A DNA stretch of 64,000 nt from Flectonema sp. DT1601 (taxonomy: Eukaryota > Euglenozoa > Diplonemea > Diplonemida > Diplonemidae): the NCBI GenBank assembly GCA_964019425.1, contig OZ025793.1, positions 434,001 through 498,000 of the forward strand, given 5' to 3'. Below are positions 21,351 to 33,668 of this stretch, piece after piece. Within the stretch, counting starts at the first letter, position 1. The number at the start of each line of letters is the position of its first letter. The notes under the pieces were generated by a model that saw nothing but the letters and a program-made list of their open reading frames with translations, ran no database searches and was not told the DNA's origin. The position numbers and the translations under genes are program-made.

Positions 21351-22494
21351 ATGGGTAAGCGTTGTTTCTTTGACATAGCCATCGGTGATTCCGAGTCTGG
21401 CAGAATAGTTTTTGAGATGTTTGATTCTGACGCTCCAAGAACATGTGAGAACTTTAGAGCATTATGCACAGGTGAGAAAGGTTGTATTCCTGAACACGAG
21501 GAATGGCCTATGCATTACAAAGGATCAAAATTCCACAGAGTAATCCCTGGATTCATGTGTCAGGGTGGTGACTTTACCGTAGGTGACGGTACTGGTGGAT
21601 GGAGTATCTTTGGTGATAAGTTCGACGACGAGCCATTCGTTAACAGCCACTCTCGGGCAGGTCTGTTGTCGATGGCGAATGCTGGTCCAAACACTAACTC
21701 ATCGCAGTTCTTTGTAACCACTCAAGATGCTCCTCATCTTAACGGTAAACACGTTGTCTTTGGAAAGGTTCTCAAGGGAATGAACGTATTACGTAAAATC
21801 GAAGGTACCCCAACCGGAAAGTTCGACACTCCCGAAAAAGATGTCGTAATCTCTAACTGTGGTGTCTTAGAGGAAGGTGAAGATGATGGTGTTCAAGTCG
21901 ACAAGTCTGATCAGTACGAAGATTATCCACAAGACAGTGGTGTCGCAATGACTGATGCTGAAAAACTTAAGGCTGCAGAGACTATTAAGGGTCTTGGTAA
22001 TGAATTCTTTAAAAACAAAGATTTCCCAATGGCCATTGAAAAATACAGCAAATCCATTCGGTACTTAACTTCATTGGTACCAAGTGAAGATAACAAACAA
22101 GACATTCTCAAGGCTCGTATTGCTTGTTGCTCGAACATGTCTATTTGCTGTTTGAAGATAAACAAACCGCAAGAAGCAAAGGCTGCGACTGCTGAAGGTC
22201 TTAAATTGGAAGGACCAGATTGCAAAAACACGAAATTGATATTCCGTCACGCAAGTGCTCTCTTTGAACTTGGTAAGTACGATGAGGCCAAGGAATACGC
22301 CACCAAGGTATGTATTTATTAACGTCAACCCCATGAAATGAATCTATTAAATAATCTTAATCAAAAAACAGGCACGTGAATTGTCACCTGAAGACAGCGG
22401 ACCAAAGGACTTGTTGGCCAAAATCACCCAAAAAGCAGCATCCCAAAAATCGAAGCAATCGAAGGCACTTCGTAAGTGGCTTGCAAACGAGTAA
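21351..22494 (+). CDS. Cyclophilin 40-type peptidyl-prolyl isomerase, two exons
   Basis: Exon 1 is 21351-22307 and exon 2 is 22372-22494, joined across a 64-nt GTATGT...AAACAG intron; total 359 residues. Residues 1-~175 form a cyclophilin domain with the catalytic region [15 protein letters not shown] and [13 protein letters not shown]. The position of the cyclosporin-contacting Trp of cyclophilin A is His ([13 protein letters not shown]), as in Cyp40. The C-terminal half is a TPR domain that in this family binds the C-terminus of Hsp90. Unspliced, the ORF would stop at 22322 and lose the last helix ([15 protein letters not shown] onward), so splicing is needed for a complete TPR domain. A long T run and TTCCAG (AG at 21327-21328) precede the start. 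Confidence 0.95.
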
Positions 22495-23064
22495 GATTTG
22501 GGGCGAGCTTGGTCCTTTTTATTTTCATTAAAAAAAAAAAAAAATAATTCCCCCTGGTTAGGATGCCCAGTTGGAGGCTATCAACCTTCCCAACCCCAAA
22601 TGGTACCCACACAATACATTTTAATAATACGACAACCCTAACAGACTGATTTACAGGGAATTCAATTGTGGAGTTTTTTGTGACTTTCTCGCCACTGCAG
22701 CGGACCGATACTTAAGCATTGAGACTGTTGTCTCGTAATGCCCGGAAAAAAAGGATTGGTTAGCCTTCTGTGTCAAGCCGCATGTCGCTTTCATCACAGC
22801 GGTTGCTCAGTTCCCTCTAACCCACCACATAGATCTTATTGTAGTGTTCCCACCTCGTTTGGTTTTTTTTAATTTTTTTAAAAATGCCTTGCCTCATATG
22901 ATCACACCTATTCAAAGGTGGTACCAAGTCAGTAAAGTGTAATACCCATCTCTTTGATTGGTTATATTTATTTATGGTTGTTTTTTTGTGATATTTTTTT
23001 TTTTCATTCCTGTCTGTTATATTATTTTAATTCATCATTTTTCTTTCTGTTTTTTTCCCAACAG
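22495..23064. other. Intergenic region (3' flank of cyclophilin gene)
   Basis: No gene seen. It holds the expected 3' UTR of the cyclophilin 40 gene, an A run at 22530-22543, and T-rich sequence ending in TTTTTTCCCAACAG (AG at 23063-23064), the acceptor for the next gene. Confidence 0.55.
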
Positions 23065-23080
23065 AAACATAGCAAACAAC

Positions 23081-24244
23081 ATGCCTGAAGCAGGAAAACC
23101 ATTAACTCTTAGGGAGAAGATCGCGGCCCTCAAAAGAAAGGTTGGCGAAGGTACTAAAAACACCGAATCAAAAGAAGACATGCAACGAACTAAAGCAGAC
23201 AATATAAAACGTCATAAACGAGAGAAGATGGAGATGGCAAAAGCAGCAGCTGCCGAAGAGAATAGATTGAAAGAAGGATGGGAATTGGTAGCTGATAAAC
23301 TAAAAACTGTTATAGAATGGAGTCTTCTTGGTATAAAAGTACAAAGAGAAAAACTCTTCGAAGATATTAACTACACAGAATGGTTGGTTGATGTTGGATC
23401 TGAAGGAAAGTTCGTAGCGAGGATGTTATCTAATTCAAAGGAATCAAAAAAACTTCGAAATGTTCTTCAACTCGACCAGGAACGTGAATACGCATTTCAG
23501 AGCGCTGCTGGTCGTTACGGAGTTGGGTTGGTATCCCCTCACTTTATTCCTCCAATTGTCTTACACCGTTATAAAGCTGAAGTTGTGAATATTTCATCAT
23601 TAGAAAGTGATACTTCGTTTCGTGAATTAGCAACTTTTCTACGTCGTTTCCACGGCATGGAACACACTGGACTCACTCGATTCTTCTCTTTAAATGCTTT
23701 CATCGAAATCCAAGACATGATCTCTGCTATTAAGAAAGACAGCACTCTCTTTGAAAAAGTTGAGGGAATAAAGGAAATATCAATAAATAAAATGACAGAA
23801 GTAATCGATCAATTCTCTGAAATTCTCGGCAACCACCACGCTGATGATTTATCAAAGCAGTATGTCTGTCACAATATGTTGTCAGTGAACTGCTTTAAGA
23901 AGTTTATTCAGCCTGGAAAACCAGCTTCACTGTACCTCACTAACTTTCAATTCGCCTCCGTAGGAGATCGATATTACGATCTGGCTTGTTGTTCATATTT
24001 GAGTAAGTTTACTGACGACAGTGACACTGTTTTTCTCAGGATTTATTTTGAGGAAGAAGGTCCGCTTAAGAATCGTCAAATTGCTTGTTTTCGCCTTCTG
24101 AAAAGAGTAGCAATGTTCAGAACTGCCTTGTATTCACTACTATTGGGCGATTATACCGATGCGGAAACACGTTTGAAGGAATTTCAAGCTGTCGTGGATG
24201 ACTCCGATTTCGCAAGGTATATTGGAGAAGAGCTCATCAGTTAG
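23081..24244 (+). CDS. Choline/ethanolamine kinase-like protein, probable pseudokinase
   Basis: A 387-residue protein starting at the ATG after the acceptor CCCAACAG (AG at 23063-23064); upstream in-frame codons are T-rich and discarded. The N-terminus (~65 residues) is charged and helical. The rest matches the choline kinase fold: an EREYAFQSAAGRYGVGLVSP segment, ATFLRRFHGMEHTG, then VCHNMLSVNC where active enzymes have a CHNDLxxxN-type catalytic loop, and LTNFQFASVGDRYYDLACC where they have a metal-binding IDxEY segment. Both catalytic Asp residues appear replaced (Met and Asn), so I expect no kinase activity. It may have a binding or regulatory role in phospholipid metabolism. The family call is by motif order only. 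Confidence 0.7.
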   Translation: MPEAGKPLTLREKIAALKRKVGEGTKNTESKEDMQRTKADNIKRHKREKMEMAKAAAAEENRLKEGWELVADKLKTVIEWSLLGIKVQREKLFEDINYTEWLVDVGSEGKFVARMLSNSKESKKLRNVLQLDQEREYAFQSAAGRYGVGLVSPHFIPPIVLHRYKAEVVNISSLESDTSFRELATFLRRFHGMEHTGLTRFFSLNAFIEIQDMISAIKKDSTLFEKVEGIKEISINKMTEVIDQFSEILGNHHADDLSKQYVCHNMLSVNCFKKFIQPGKPASLYLTNFQFASVGDRYYDLACCSYLSKFTDDSDTVFLRIYFEEEGPLKNRQIACFRLLKRVAMFRTALYSLLLGDYTDAETRLKEFQAVVDDSDFARYIGEELIS

Positions 24245-24457
24245 AGGATTAAACAGATTGTTATATCTGTTCTGTCTATCTAGAAAAACTAACTTCACAA
24301 TTATTTTCCTTATTCATGTTATGCGGTGATGTTTTTTTATTTACTGGCCAGTTAGCCGTAGAAAACTTAACAAGTATATCAGCATAAAGTCTATCTGGTA
24401 GTATGATTTTATTTAAAAAAATTTAATTTTCATTTCAGGTCATCGTTCCATCAGCTA

Positions 24458-25033
24458 ATGTCAGGACTTGTTGCTATGAATTTGGAAAAGTTGACCCACA
24501 GACAGGATGCCAGTCCTGTGGAAAGCATCACTTCATCGTCAGCGTCTTGGGATCTATCATCTGAACAAAGCAGTAAAGAGAGTCCCAGAGCTGTAGCGAT
24601 ATCTCACACCTTTGACGTTGAGCAACAACGAGAAATGATAAAAAGAGAGCAGCAAGCTGCGACACTAATCGTTATAAATGAAAAGTACCAAAATATGATG
24701 TGGAATCAAGAGGATGCTGCTAGGGTTGCTGTGATGTTAATTGCTGAAGCGAGAAGAGTCGATTTATCAACACACTCAGAGACTGTTTCAATTTCGAATA
24801 AAAAACAGAAATGGAGAGACATCACTTTAGCTGTAGAAACTTGTGGAAGAAATGTACTCACCAACTACCACGTCTTCAGGCCTGATATTCCTGCAGAGGC
24901 TGCTATAATTCACATCAACGAAACTCAATGCCGTCGCATGAGAACTCTTGATAAGATCCGAGAAAGTGGAAACCTTTTTGCACTTTCACATAATGATGAC
25001 TGTCAGCCTATAAAAGATGCACAAAGTCGATAA
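24458..25033 (+). CDS. Hypothetical protein (191 residues)
   Basis: The ATG follows the acceptor TTTTCATTTCAG (AG at 24437-24438) by 19 bases. The protein is hydrophilic: a Ser-rich N-terminus (residues 18-45), then mostly helical sequence with QREMIKREQQAATLIVINEK and a C-terminal half containing CGRNVLTNYHVF. No membrane span, signal peptide or recognised domain. Codon use and acceptor placement resemble the neighbours, so I take it as a real gene of unknown function. Confidence 0.65.
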   Translation: MSGLVAMNLEKLTHRQDASPVESITSSSASWDLSSEQSSKESPRAVAISHTFDVEQQREMIKREQQAATLIVINEKYQNMMWNQEDAARVAVMLIAEARRVDLSTHSETVSISNKKQKWRDITLAVETCGRNVLTNYHVFRPDIPAEAAIIHINETQCRRMRTLDKIRESGNLFALSHNDDCQPIKDAQSR

Positions 25034-25195
25034 TACTGACGGCGATGTGCAAACAGATATCTAAGCATACTGGGGGCAAGTGTCGGCTTCTACAATACCG
25101 ATCAATCGTATACTCGTTTGGTAAAACAACATCATCTAACCAGCTTCTCACCCGACACCAATCTCGTTGAGGTTCTGTTACGGAATTGATATTGG

Positions 25196-25228
<33 letters not shown>

Positions 25229-25333
25229 TTGATTCTTTTTTTTTTTTTTTCTTTTCTTTCTTTTTCTTTTCCAACTCTGCGAGCTCCCTTCACTGATGAA
25301 AAAAAAAAAAAAAAAAGAAAATGTTCTTGTTAA

Positions 25334-25372
<39 letters not shown>

Positions 25373-26105
25373 TCAATGACATATATATAATTTGTTTTGT
25401 CCTTGTTTTCAATTACAAGTACTACTCTCTTCTATCTATAGTTTTGTAGAGCCAATTTAAAAAAAAAAAAAAAAAAAAAGTCTCTCGCTAATCAGGGGGT
25501 GTATGGTTATTTAGCCGTAGCTCATTATGGCTTCACACTTTTAAAACATAGTGTGAAGGAAGCAAAGGGGAAAAAAAAAAAAAAAAAAAAAACAGTAACC
25601 CAAGCAAAGTGATTCTCTATCTATTCACCTATCTTCAGCATTTTGGGTAATTTTTAAATTTTTTTCTTTTTTTTTTCCCTATAAAAAAAAAAAAGTTAAA
25701 TTAACTGAGAGTTTAACTCCCAGATGCCTTTTTCTCTGGTGTAATTGCTCAGATACGGAATGCAATTTCATATTTCTATCCTCAGCATTTTTTGTAAGCG
25801 ATTACCAGGGATGACTAAAAAAAAAGGCTATCTCACATAATTTGTTTTAACCAAAATGCCCCTTGGTTGATAATCTAATTGAGATATTGTTTAATGAAAT
25901 GTTCAGAGGAAGGAGCCTTTTCTCTTTTTTTTTTTGTTTTCCATTTCTATTCATCACTTCATCAAGTGATGTAGATGACCATTCTACATCAGCTGGCAAC
26001 CCCTTCGAACTGACTTTTCTCGAGGGGGGAATGATGGAGTAGAAAAACAAAACAAAAAAGAGAGAGAGAGAGAGAGTCCAGACTCTACTTTTAAAAAATT
26101 GTGTG

Positions 26106-26140
<35 letters not shown>

Positions 26141-27089
26141 AAATTTACGCAGTGATTCCTATCAGAGTGGTATTAGCGTAAATTTATTTATTTTTTCACC
26201 CCCCTCCTTAACTTCACTGCTATTTTGCGGTATTTTTACCCAGACGAGTACAGTGGCTAACAAAAAAAAGCAATACTGCTGCTTACATAAGATTTGCTGG
26301 TTTGCTTTATTTTTCTTCTTTTTTTTTTCTTTCTTTTTACAGTTGAAATATATCATAAATTAGTGACACAGAGGAGTCTTGTTGATTTCTATAAAAAACC
26401 TTCAACACAACACAACTCAAGTTAGGGTAGTAGATTTACGCTTCTGAATTAAATTACAAGTGATCTATTCACTTCTGAAAAATATTTTAGATGACTGTGG
26501 AAACATTGACTGTTTCCGTTTTCACACTTGTTTTTTTCCCCTTTCACCTTTTCATTCGGAAATTGATATATAAAATCAACTGATATGTTAGTTAGTATAA
26601 ACTTTTCATAACATGTTTCAGTAAGCGATTTCTTTACATACTGTTGGCTGTGTGTATGTAAGAAAATGCTAAGTAAGGACACAAACTTCACAACATCAGA
26701 AGGAAAAAAAAGAAATTGGGTGCTCGGAGTTAGATTCGTGAAGCATCCCTCCGAAGAGCGCCTGGGAATTTTTTTTATTTTTGTTGTTTTTTTTTTCCCC
26801 TTTTTTTTCCCCCCCTCGATTTTACTTTTTTTTTTATCCATAGCAATCGGTATGGCTTGGTTTTATTGCGGCCTGTTTTCGCATAAGGCTTTTCTGGTTA
26901 GGCAAATATAGTATTGCACTTAGATTTAAAAAAAAAAGAAGATTGGTTGGTACACTGTTGCCACCCTTCAGGGGATTCTTCTCGTGGTTTTCTTCTTTTT
27001 TTTTTTTTAAAAAATAATTTTCCATAATTTAAAGAAAAAAATGAAAGAAGGAAAAAAAAAAAAAAAAAAAGTGATCCTAGCTGGTGTGC

Positions 27090-27620
27090 CTTTTCAGCGT
27101 ACGCAAAGATGTGAGCTGCTCTGATATGATACAAATGAGCAAAACTAACATTAAGAAAACAACGGAATACTTGTATTTCCTCACAATGTTCAAATCATAT
27201 TTACAGCCAGCCTCCACAGAACGGCAACGGTTCGCATTTCTGGTCTGATGGTGTTTTCAGCCCCAGGAAGTTCTACTGCCGGGGAGTCACCTACAGACCG
27301 ATCCAATTTACAGCCTGATTGAAAAGCGACACTCTTGTTTCTGATCAGGTGATTAGGCTATCTAACTTAAGGCTACCTCAAATATCAAGGGCGCGGTACT
27401 GCCCGAAGGGTTCCCGCATATCGAGAAGCAATTACGTTGCATTTACTCAGCAGAAGTTTCGCAACGGAGGTTACTACACATCTCTAACCTCTGTGTAGTA
27501 CTAGTCATGCACTCACAATGGACCCAGGGATATTCTGGGAAAGTAAAGTAGTTGGTCTATTAGACGAAAAGTCACCGGGATTTCGAAAAGAAATTTACAG
27601 ATGTAGAAGTTTTCCCTAAA
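27090..27620. other. Complex non-coding block inside the gene-poor region
   Basis: About 530 bp of mixed composition with few homopolymers, unlike the surroundings, and no ORF of 60 codons in any frame. It includes GC-richer segments around 27280-27300 and 27385-27420. At about 27464-27500 two inverted repeats are interleaved: GAGGTTA with TAACCTC, and CTACACA with TGTGTAG. This could be an unrecognised ncRNA gene or an old pseudogene. I found no match to 5S, U snRNA or SRP RNA cores by eye. Confidence 0.35.
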
Positions 27621-30616
27621 AATAAAATAAAAAAGAATCGGATTCAGTGCATTTCGTTCATAAATTCTGTTCAGGTGTGGTTTTCATTCATACCTCTCTT
27701 CTCAATAAACCCTTTTTTCAGCTAACAACCCCCCCGTCGTTTCTATCTCATGTTTCTTTCGTGTTTTTTAGCTTCAAGAAAAAAAAAAAAAAAAAGGTAA
27801 GTTTCTACCCCCCCGTGTTACGTCAAAGTTTCAAATCTTCGACTAGAATGGTTTTATCCGTTAAAATAATTTTTTTTTTTTTTTTGCAACTTAACAAACG
27901 CAGGCGAAGTAATGAAGTACTGGCAGTACGAAAACTTGCAAGACTTTTCAGCGCAGTTTTCGCGAATCAAAAAACCTTGGTAGCGATCATCACAGCACTA
28001 CTCTAGAGTCTATCTATGCATGTTTTCTGTTTTTTTCTTTTTTTCTCTTCCTCTGATAGGTTTGAAGGCTACCCTGTCACTAAATTTCCCCCCTTGCTCC
28101 CTTTTTCATCATCGTCGTTTAAGAAAAAGAAAAAGAAAACAAAACGTTGTCTTGATGTAGTTAAAGTTTAATAGCTTCAGGCCGATTACATAAACACTCC
28201 ACGAGTCTGTTTTTGGTTTCTAACGGAACTCATCAGCATATTCAAGAGTGGTGTTGCTTTTTTTTTTTTTTTCGTTTTGAATGTCGTCTTTCTGTGCAAG
28301 TTTATCGAAATTCGCAAAAAAACATTCCTCAACCTGAAATACGGAGAAATTGAAATGGCAAACACATCTTCTGAATTAGTAAACTGGGTCACTAAGTTGA
28401 CCAGTCAGGCAAGCATATCGCCGTCACAATAGAAAAAGAGGTCTAAATGGCCTTTAAAACAAGTCATCTACTAATTCGTTTATATCATCTCACTCTCTGT
28501 GATAGAGACATCCAATAGATAATCCAGCCAGTCAGACGTCGATAAGTCTTCTTTCAGTCAATAGAAGAGACAAAGATAACTCTCCTACTTCGTTCTTTCC
28601 CTTAAGGCATTGTGCATCCCCAAGTAGTTCTTCGTACACCTCCTGTCTTTGTAGTTGGAATCTCATTAGGGGTCGCTTTGAAGCTTGTTCAAACCTTTTC
28701 TTCTTTTTTTTTCATGCAAGCTTGCATGAAAGGCTTCCCTCGACACATATCAACGTGTAGCGTTAGTGGTGTTTTACTTTTTGGTGAGCTTGTAGTTTTT
28801 ATGAGTTTTTCTTTTTTTAATCGTGCAGACAAGTTCTTATTCAAGCCTATGTTGTCTACTTGTTAAGTCAGTTTTTTTGTCTACTGGATGTGTTCTTGAC
28901 CCTTTTTTTAATCCCCAGCTCTCTCTCTGTTTTTTTTTAATTATCTTATTGTTTTTTTTTTTTTATGGTCGGCAATTCGCGGTCTAATGTTCAGCCTGTT
29001 GCCTCAAACAATATTACATACGTAATCGTTTGTTACTCGTGTGGGCAAGAAGTGTGAAGGTTTGCCGGTCCCTCTCTCTCCCTATTTTTCGCTTTTCCTT
29101 TGTGTCGGTATGTTGGCTAAAAAGGCCTAGTGCTCGGAAGGCGTGTTTGACTTTTTATCCCAAATCTCCTCCCACCCTTTTTTTTGTTTTTATTGTTGTA
29201 GGGTACTTTTCTTTTAGCTAAGGGTTAAAAGCAGAGTCCTTCTCGACGTGAAAGTAGCTTACCTTATATGCAGTTGTTTCTTTTATTTATTTAATTTCCC
29301 TATCCCGCTGTTATCTCAGTCAATCCTGTACTCGTACACCACCCGACATGCTGAAGGTCATGTCGGCATCCGTTCGTCGCTATCTTGTTATTAATGGTGG
29401 ATGTGTTTTTTTTTTTTATAAGTTTTTTACATTTTTTTTTACATCAGATACATTTGAATTAGGTACGTTAGACCTTCCTAACCTTACATTAAGATACTAG
29501 CAGGCTACTATCAGGTGAATATCCCATCTTCTCGGCAGTAAGATGGGTTTAACACACGTTTCCTGGAAGGGATGATTTCTTGTTTGAATGCACAGACGTA
29601 CTCTCTTCTTGGGATGACCTATCTACTAGCCGTTTTTTTTTTTTTTTTTTTTCGATCTTGCCTCGTATTTGCCTCGCGATGTCAGTCATGTTGGCTATCT
29701 ATCCGACCAGACCCTAACCCTTTTTTTTTCTTTTTCTTCTTTTTTTTTTTGTACCTACAAACTCATTGCTGCGTATAAAGGGAATCATAGCAGCGTAACT
29801 AACCTATTCCTTTATTAGGATTTTGTACCGTTGCGCACGAACAAAACAAAGGTGTGAGTAAAAAAAAAAAAGTAAAAAGCGAGTTTTTTTAGTCGATTCT
29901 TTTTTTAGTTATTAAATTACGTGAATTCTTATAAACAATTTTTTGCAGGTGTTGATGATAGTTTTTATGTTGATTTCCTTTTTTTTTTTTTTTATTTCTT
30001 CGTCTTTTCCCGTTATTCCCCTAACCTCACCTCGCTAACATTGGTTACTACCACCTACCACCTTGGAGAATCTTCCCTAGATTTCCTCCCTACTTCCTTA
30101 TGTTGTGCGCAAGAAGATTATTATACATAACCCTATCCAAAAATGAGACAGAGAGAGAAGGAAAAAAAAAAAAAAAAAAACTTTTTTTGGGTTGAAAATA
30201 TAATATTATATAAAGTAGACTCCGTAGCGGAGATTAAATCTTCTTAAAAAAGACTATATCGATATTCGTACCCGCCGTGCAGGGGGAAAAAAAAAAAACT
30301 TTCGTAACAAGAGATAACAAAACGAATGAAGAAAGGGAGGGGAAAAGAAAATATGCAGGTGTAGAATATGTAGAAAACTTATCCCCTCCCCATCCCGGAA
30401 ATAAAAGAAAAGAAAAAAAAGAAATGAGACCTTTCCATTATTGAGAAATTGAAAGCTGGTATTTTTATTTATTTTAATTCTTGTAAATCAAGATTTTTTT
30501 CAACGAATTATATGCCTCCGATATTCATTTGTGGCGTTCGTTCAGCAGCTTAGCTGTGAAGACACTGAAATAATAATAAAAGACATTTTGAGATTTTTTT
30601 CCCCCTCCCTTTTGAA

Positions 30617-30699
30617 GAACTAATGTTAAATTATCGTTATGTTGTTTATGATGCAATACATTTGTATTTTACGTACAAACTCGAACAGTTAACCCCCCT
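30617..30699. repeat. Dispersed repeat R1, copy b
   Basis: The same 83 bp as 4-86 with two substitutions, same orientation. It sits in the gene-poor region, 1.3 kb before the next gene, after a short pyrimidine-rich tract. Confidence 0.8.
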
Positions 30700-31972
30700 T
30701 TTGAAGTTACCTCCTCTTACTGTCTGCTCGCGGGCAGGTGTTTCTAAGTGTCTCACGGTTGGCTGGTAGCAATCTAACTGTTACCCTGTTGAGCTTTTTC
30801 CTGACTTTTGGCTTCCTAGATTTCGTAACATAAATAAGTACTTGATTGTTGATAAGCCTTCCTCTGCCTCAACTCTGGAAAATCTGTTTCTTTTTAATTA
30901 TGTAGCTGCATTCCTAACCTCATGTAAGCTTGTTGGTGAGTATTTTGTGTTTTAGAGTGGAGGAGTGGGGGGAAAAAAAAAAAAAACGTTTATTTGAAAA
31001 GATGAGCTCCTGTGCTACTGACACGCATTCAGGTATTTCTTCTTTTCGCACATATGAAGTAGTTTTTCCCATTTTTTTTTTCTTTTCGTAACAATAAATG
31101 AGTTTTGGAGGTAATGTGGCAGCGTTCAGCTAGTTTGAAAAAACGAATTTTCTGAACCTTCGTTTTGCAAACGGGGTTTCCTCGACTGGTGCACAAATAA
31201 ATGCTGCTGACGTCCTTTTCTTGTTTGTGATTTTATTTTTATTTTATTCTATTGGTTTTGAGTTTTGTTTCTTCTTGGATTGAAAGAAAGAAAGAGAAAA
31301 AAAAAGGGTGAAGAAGAAGAAGAAAAAGAGCAAATAACGCAATGACAGACAAGGAAGCTAAATTTCGGTCCTTTCGTGTATGTTTTTAGTATTGTGTGAA
31401 AAACCCGATTCTACGGGAATGCTCTTTGCATTTCCGTTTAGGTAAACAGACTCTCCCTTTTGAGTCACCATCGAGTGATATTTTAGATAGTCTCTTCGTG
31501 TGTTACTACTGACTTACGTGGAGTGGCTGTCTTTGGTGCCACAGAGTACAAGGAAATGATATAGAAGAAATAAGGTGGAATTCATATCGAAATTTGAGTG
31601 GCAGACCAGCTGGAAATCTGGCGACTACTATTGTCTGCGTTACCCCCCTTTGGGAATCTTCTATTTTTTTTTGTGTTTTCATCCCCCATATTTCTTTTTG
31701 AAAAAATTACTTTTTTTTCCCTTCTTTTTTCTTTTTGAGATACCTTGTTTTCCTTCGTTTCCCCTTCTAAGAACCGACATGTCGTCCAGCACTCATAATA
31801 TACAGCAACTTTAGACTGAATTAGTAAGCAGTATTATTGCTCTTCCCCCGCCAGCTATGACGATGAGAATAGAGGTAAAGAGGTCCATAGTTTACTCTCG
31901 ATACGAATAGTTGTTAATGTTATGAATTATATTTTTTTAAAGGACGACAAGTAGTTCACTAAGAGAAATAAA

Positions 31973-33668
31973 ATGGGGGCCCCGGAACACCCGGACCACG
32001 TAGGACGTAGACAGGTACTTGATGATCCTACTGGAGCATTCAAGGAGAAGAGAACTACTGATGATGAATCAGACTCTGATGAGGAGGACAACAGCATCAT
32101 GATTGACAAGACGAAGGAGCAGCTTCACGAGGAGGCCAAGGCGAGATGGCAAATGTACCACTACCCAACATGGAGTGGATACTTCTTCTGGGCTGTCTTC
32201 GTTGTTTGCCTTTCCAACTTGATTTTGACTTTGGACCAGTGGCACGGAACCCACGCCTGGAGACAGCCATTCGATGTTTACCCAGAGAACAAGATATACG
32301 GAGGTTGGGAAGATGATACCCTTCGTATCGTCGGATCCATCATTGGTGTTGTCGCCGCCATCAACACCGTCGTACAGACTCCATCTGCCGATACCTACAA
32401 AGTTCTATTCTGCCTTCTCTTCGCCACCTCCATCCTTCACGCTATTCAGTTCGGAAAGGATTTGTTCCACTTGAACGTATGTATTATTTTTATATTAAAC
32501 TCCTTATTGAATATTTAAACTAATTACCACAATAACAACACAGAGAGCTGTCGATCTCCCAGAGTGCAATCAGATTAATGACTTGAAGACTGCTAAATAC
32601 ATCTGTGACTTCTCTCCATTCAGAGCCACTATTATCTTTGATATCTTAGCTAGTGGTTTCTCAGGTCTTCTTGCTTTCTACACCGTGTACCAGGCCCATT
32701 CAGGTATCGTGTCAAGACGTAAGGTCTACAACGAACAAAGCCACAAGTGGGAGAAGATCACTCTCTTGCCCCACGAGCCATACTACAGCGTATGTTTTGT
32801 TTCATTTTCTTCTCAAAAGACTAGTTTACGAGTGAAGTGGCAGCGTAGCGCTATCCTTTCCTTTAAGGGTTTGTTTTTCTAGCTGCGCATTGGGGAACTA
32901 GTGGGATTATATTGTCACGTTAATCCTTGATGAATGATTGATTTTTATGTTTCTTTACTGATATAAATAATAATATAAAAACAGGCCTTCCCAAAGAAGT
33001 TCAAGAAGCAGCTTCCATCCTACAGATTCTTGTCGATTGTTGCGTTGGCGTGTAACGCAGTTCTGATTGGTTTGACTGCTACCCAGACCACAAGTGACTT
33101 TTTGATGGGACCACAGGACAAGGAACCACGTTACAACATCTACCGTAACACTCCAAGAGATTTGTACGTCATTCAGGGAGACGAATGGATCAGACACGGA
33201 AGCTGGCCAGAGTCTAACTTCGATCTTCGTCTTTCAGCCAACGCATTCTCACTTGTAATTGTTGCCTTTGGTATCCAATGGGTAAGAACTGGAAGATTTA
33301 CTCAGCTGATCGTTATCTTATCTTTGATTGGTGGTGGTATCTTGTACCTCAGTTCCTTCGCTCTTGATTTGATGGAATACAATGACGTTATTAGCGAAGG
33401 TTGCAGTTACCAGGAGGCTAACTTCAGCAAGTGTGTTTACTACAGATACCAGGCTTTGATTATTTTAGATGGATTCTGTGGATTCCTGTTGTGCTTCTTT
33501 GGAACCTACTTCTTGGTTACTCACCAACAGCAATGCGCTCGTCCAAGAGAGCTTCTTGACACCCACCCATACGGTTGGTGGTTCTATGGTGAGTGGAAGG
33601 CAAAGCGTGCTGCTAAGGCTCGTGAGGCAGCATTTGCCCATGGTGCTGTCGGTCCAGACGACGAGTAA
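31973..33668 (+). CDS. Eight-span membrane protein, three exons
   Basis: Exons are 31973-32476, 32544-32789 and 32985-33668. The introns are 67 nt (GTATGT...ACACAG) and 195 nt (GTATGT...AAACAG), both phase 0; the product is 477 residues. After an acidic cytosol-like N-terminus (DESDSDEEDN) come about eight hydrophobic spans: FFWAVFVVCLSNLILTL, IVGSIIGVVAAINTVV, VLFCLLFATSILHAI, IIFDILASGFSGLLAF, FLSIVALACNAVLIGL, FSLVIVAFGIQWV, LIVILSLIGGGILYLS and LIILDGFCGFLLCFFG. The C-terminus is basic and Ala-rich. No signal peptide and no transporter motif that I know. GC-richer codons than its neighbours suggest high expression. Possibly a lineage-specific surface or organelle membrane protein. Confidence 0.85.

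Larger units (their letters stand above)
25034..31930. other. Seven-kilobase gene-poor region
   Basis: No ORF longer than about 130 codons, and those present are driven by A or T runs and read poly-Lys or poly-Phe. The stretch contains dozens of homopolymer tracts (for example 25196-25225, 25338-25369 and 26110-26138), a (GA)n microsatellite at about 26059-26076, a more complex block at about 27090-27620, and repeat R1 at 30617-30699. No tRNA or rRNA was found. It could be a transcription-unit boundary, a long UTR/spacer or a decayed region. The flanking genes are on the same strand, so a strand-switch explanation does not apply. Confidence 0.6.

Noticed and set aside
27464-27500. H-type pseudoknot from the interleaved inverted repeats
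   Set aside because: The connecting loops would be zero length, so both stems cannot form together; only alternative hairpins are possible.
32790-32984. C/D snoRNA inside the 195-nt intron (TGATGA and CTGA present)
   Set aside because: The two boxes are too close together (about 30 nt) and there is no terminal stem.
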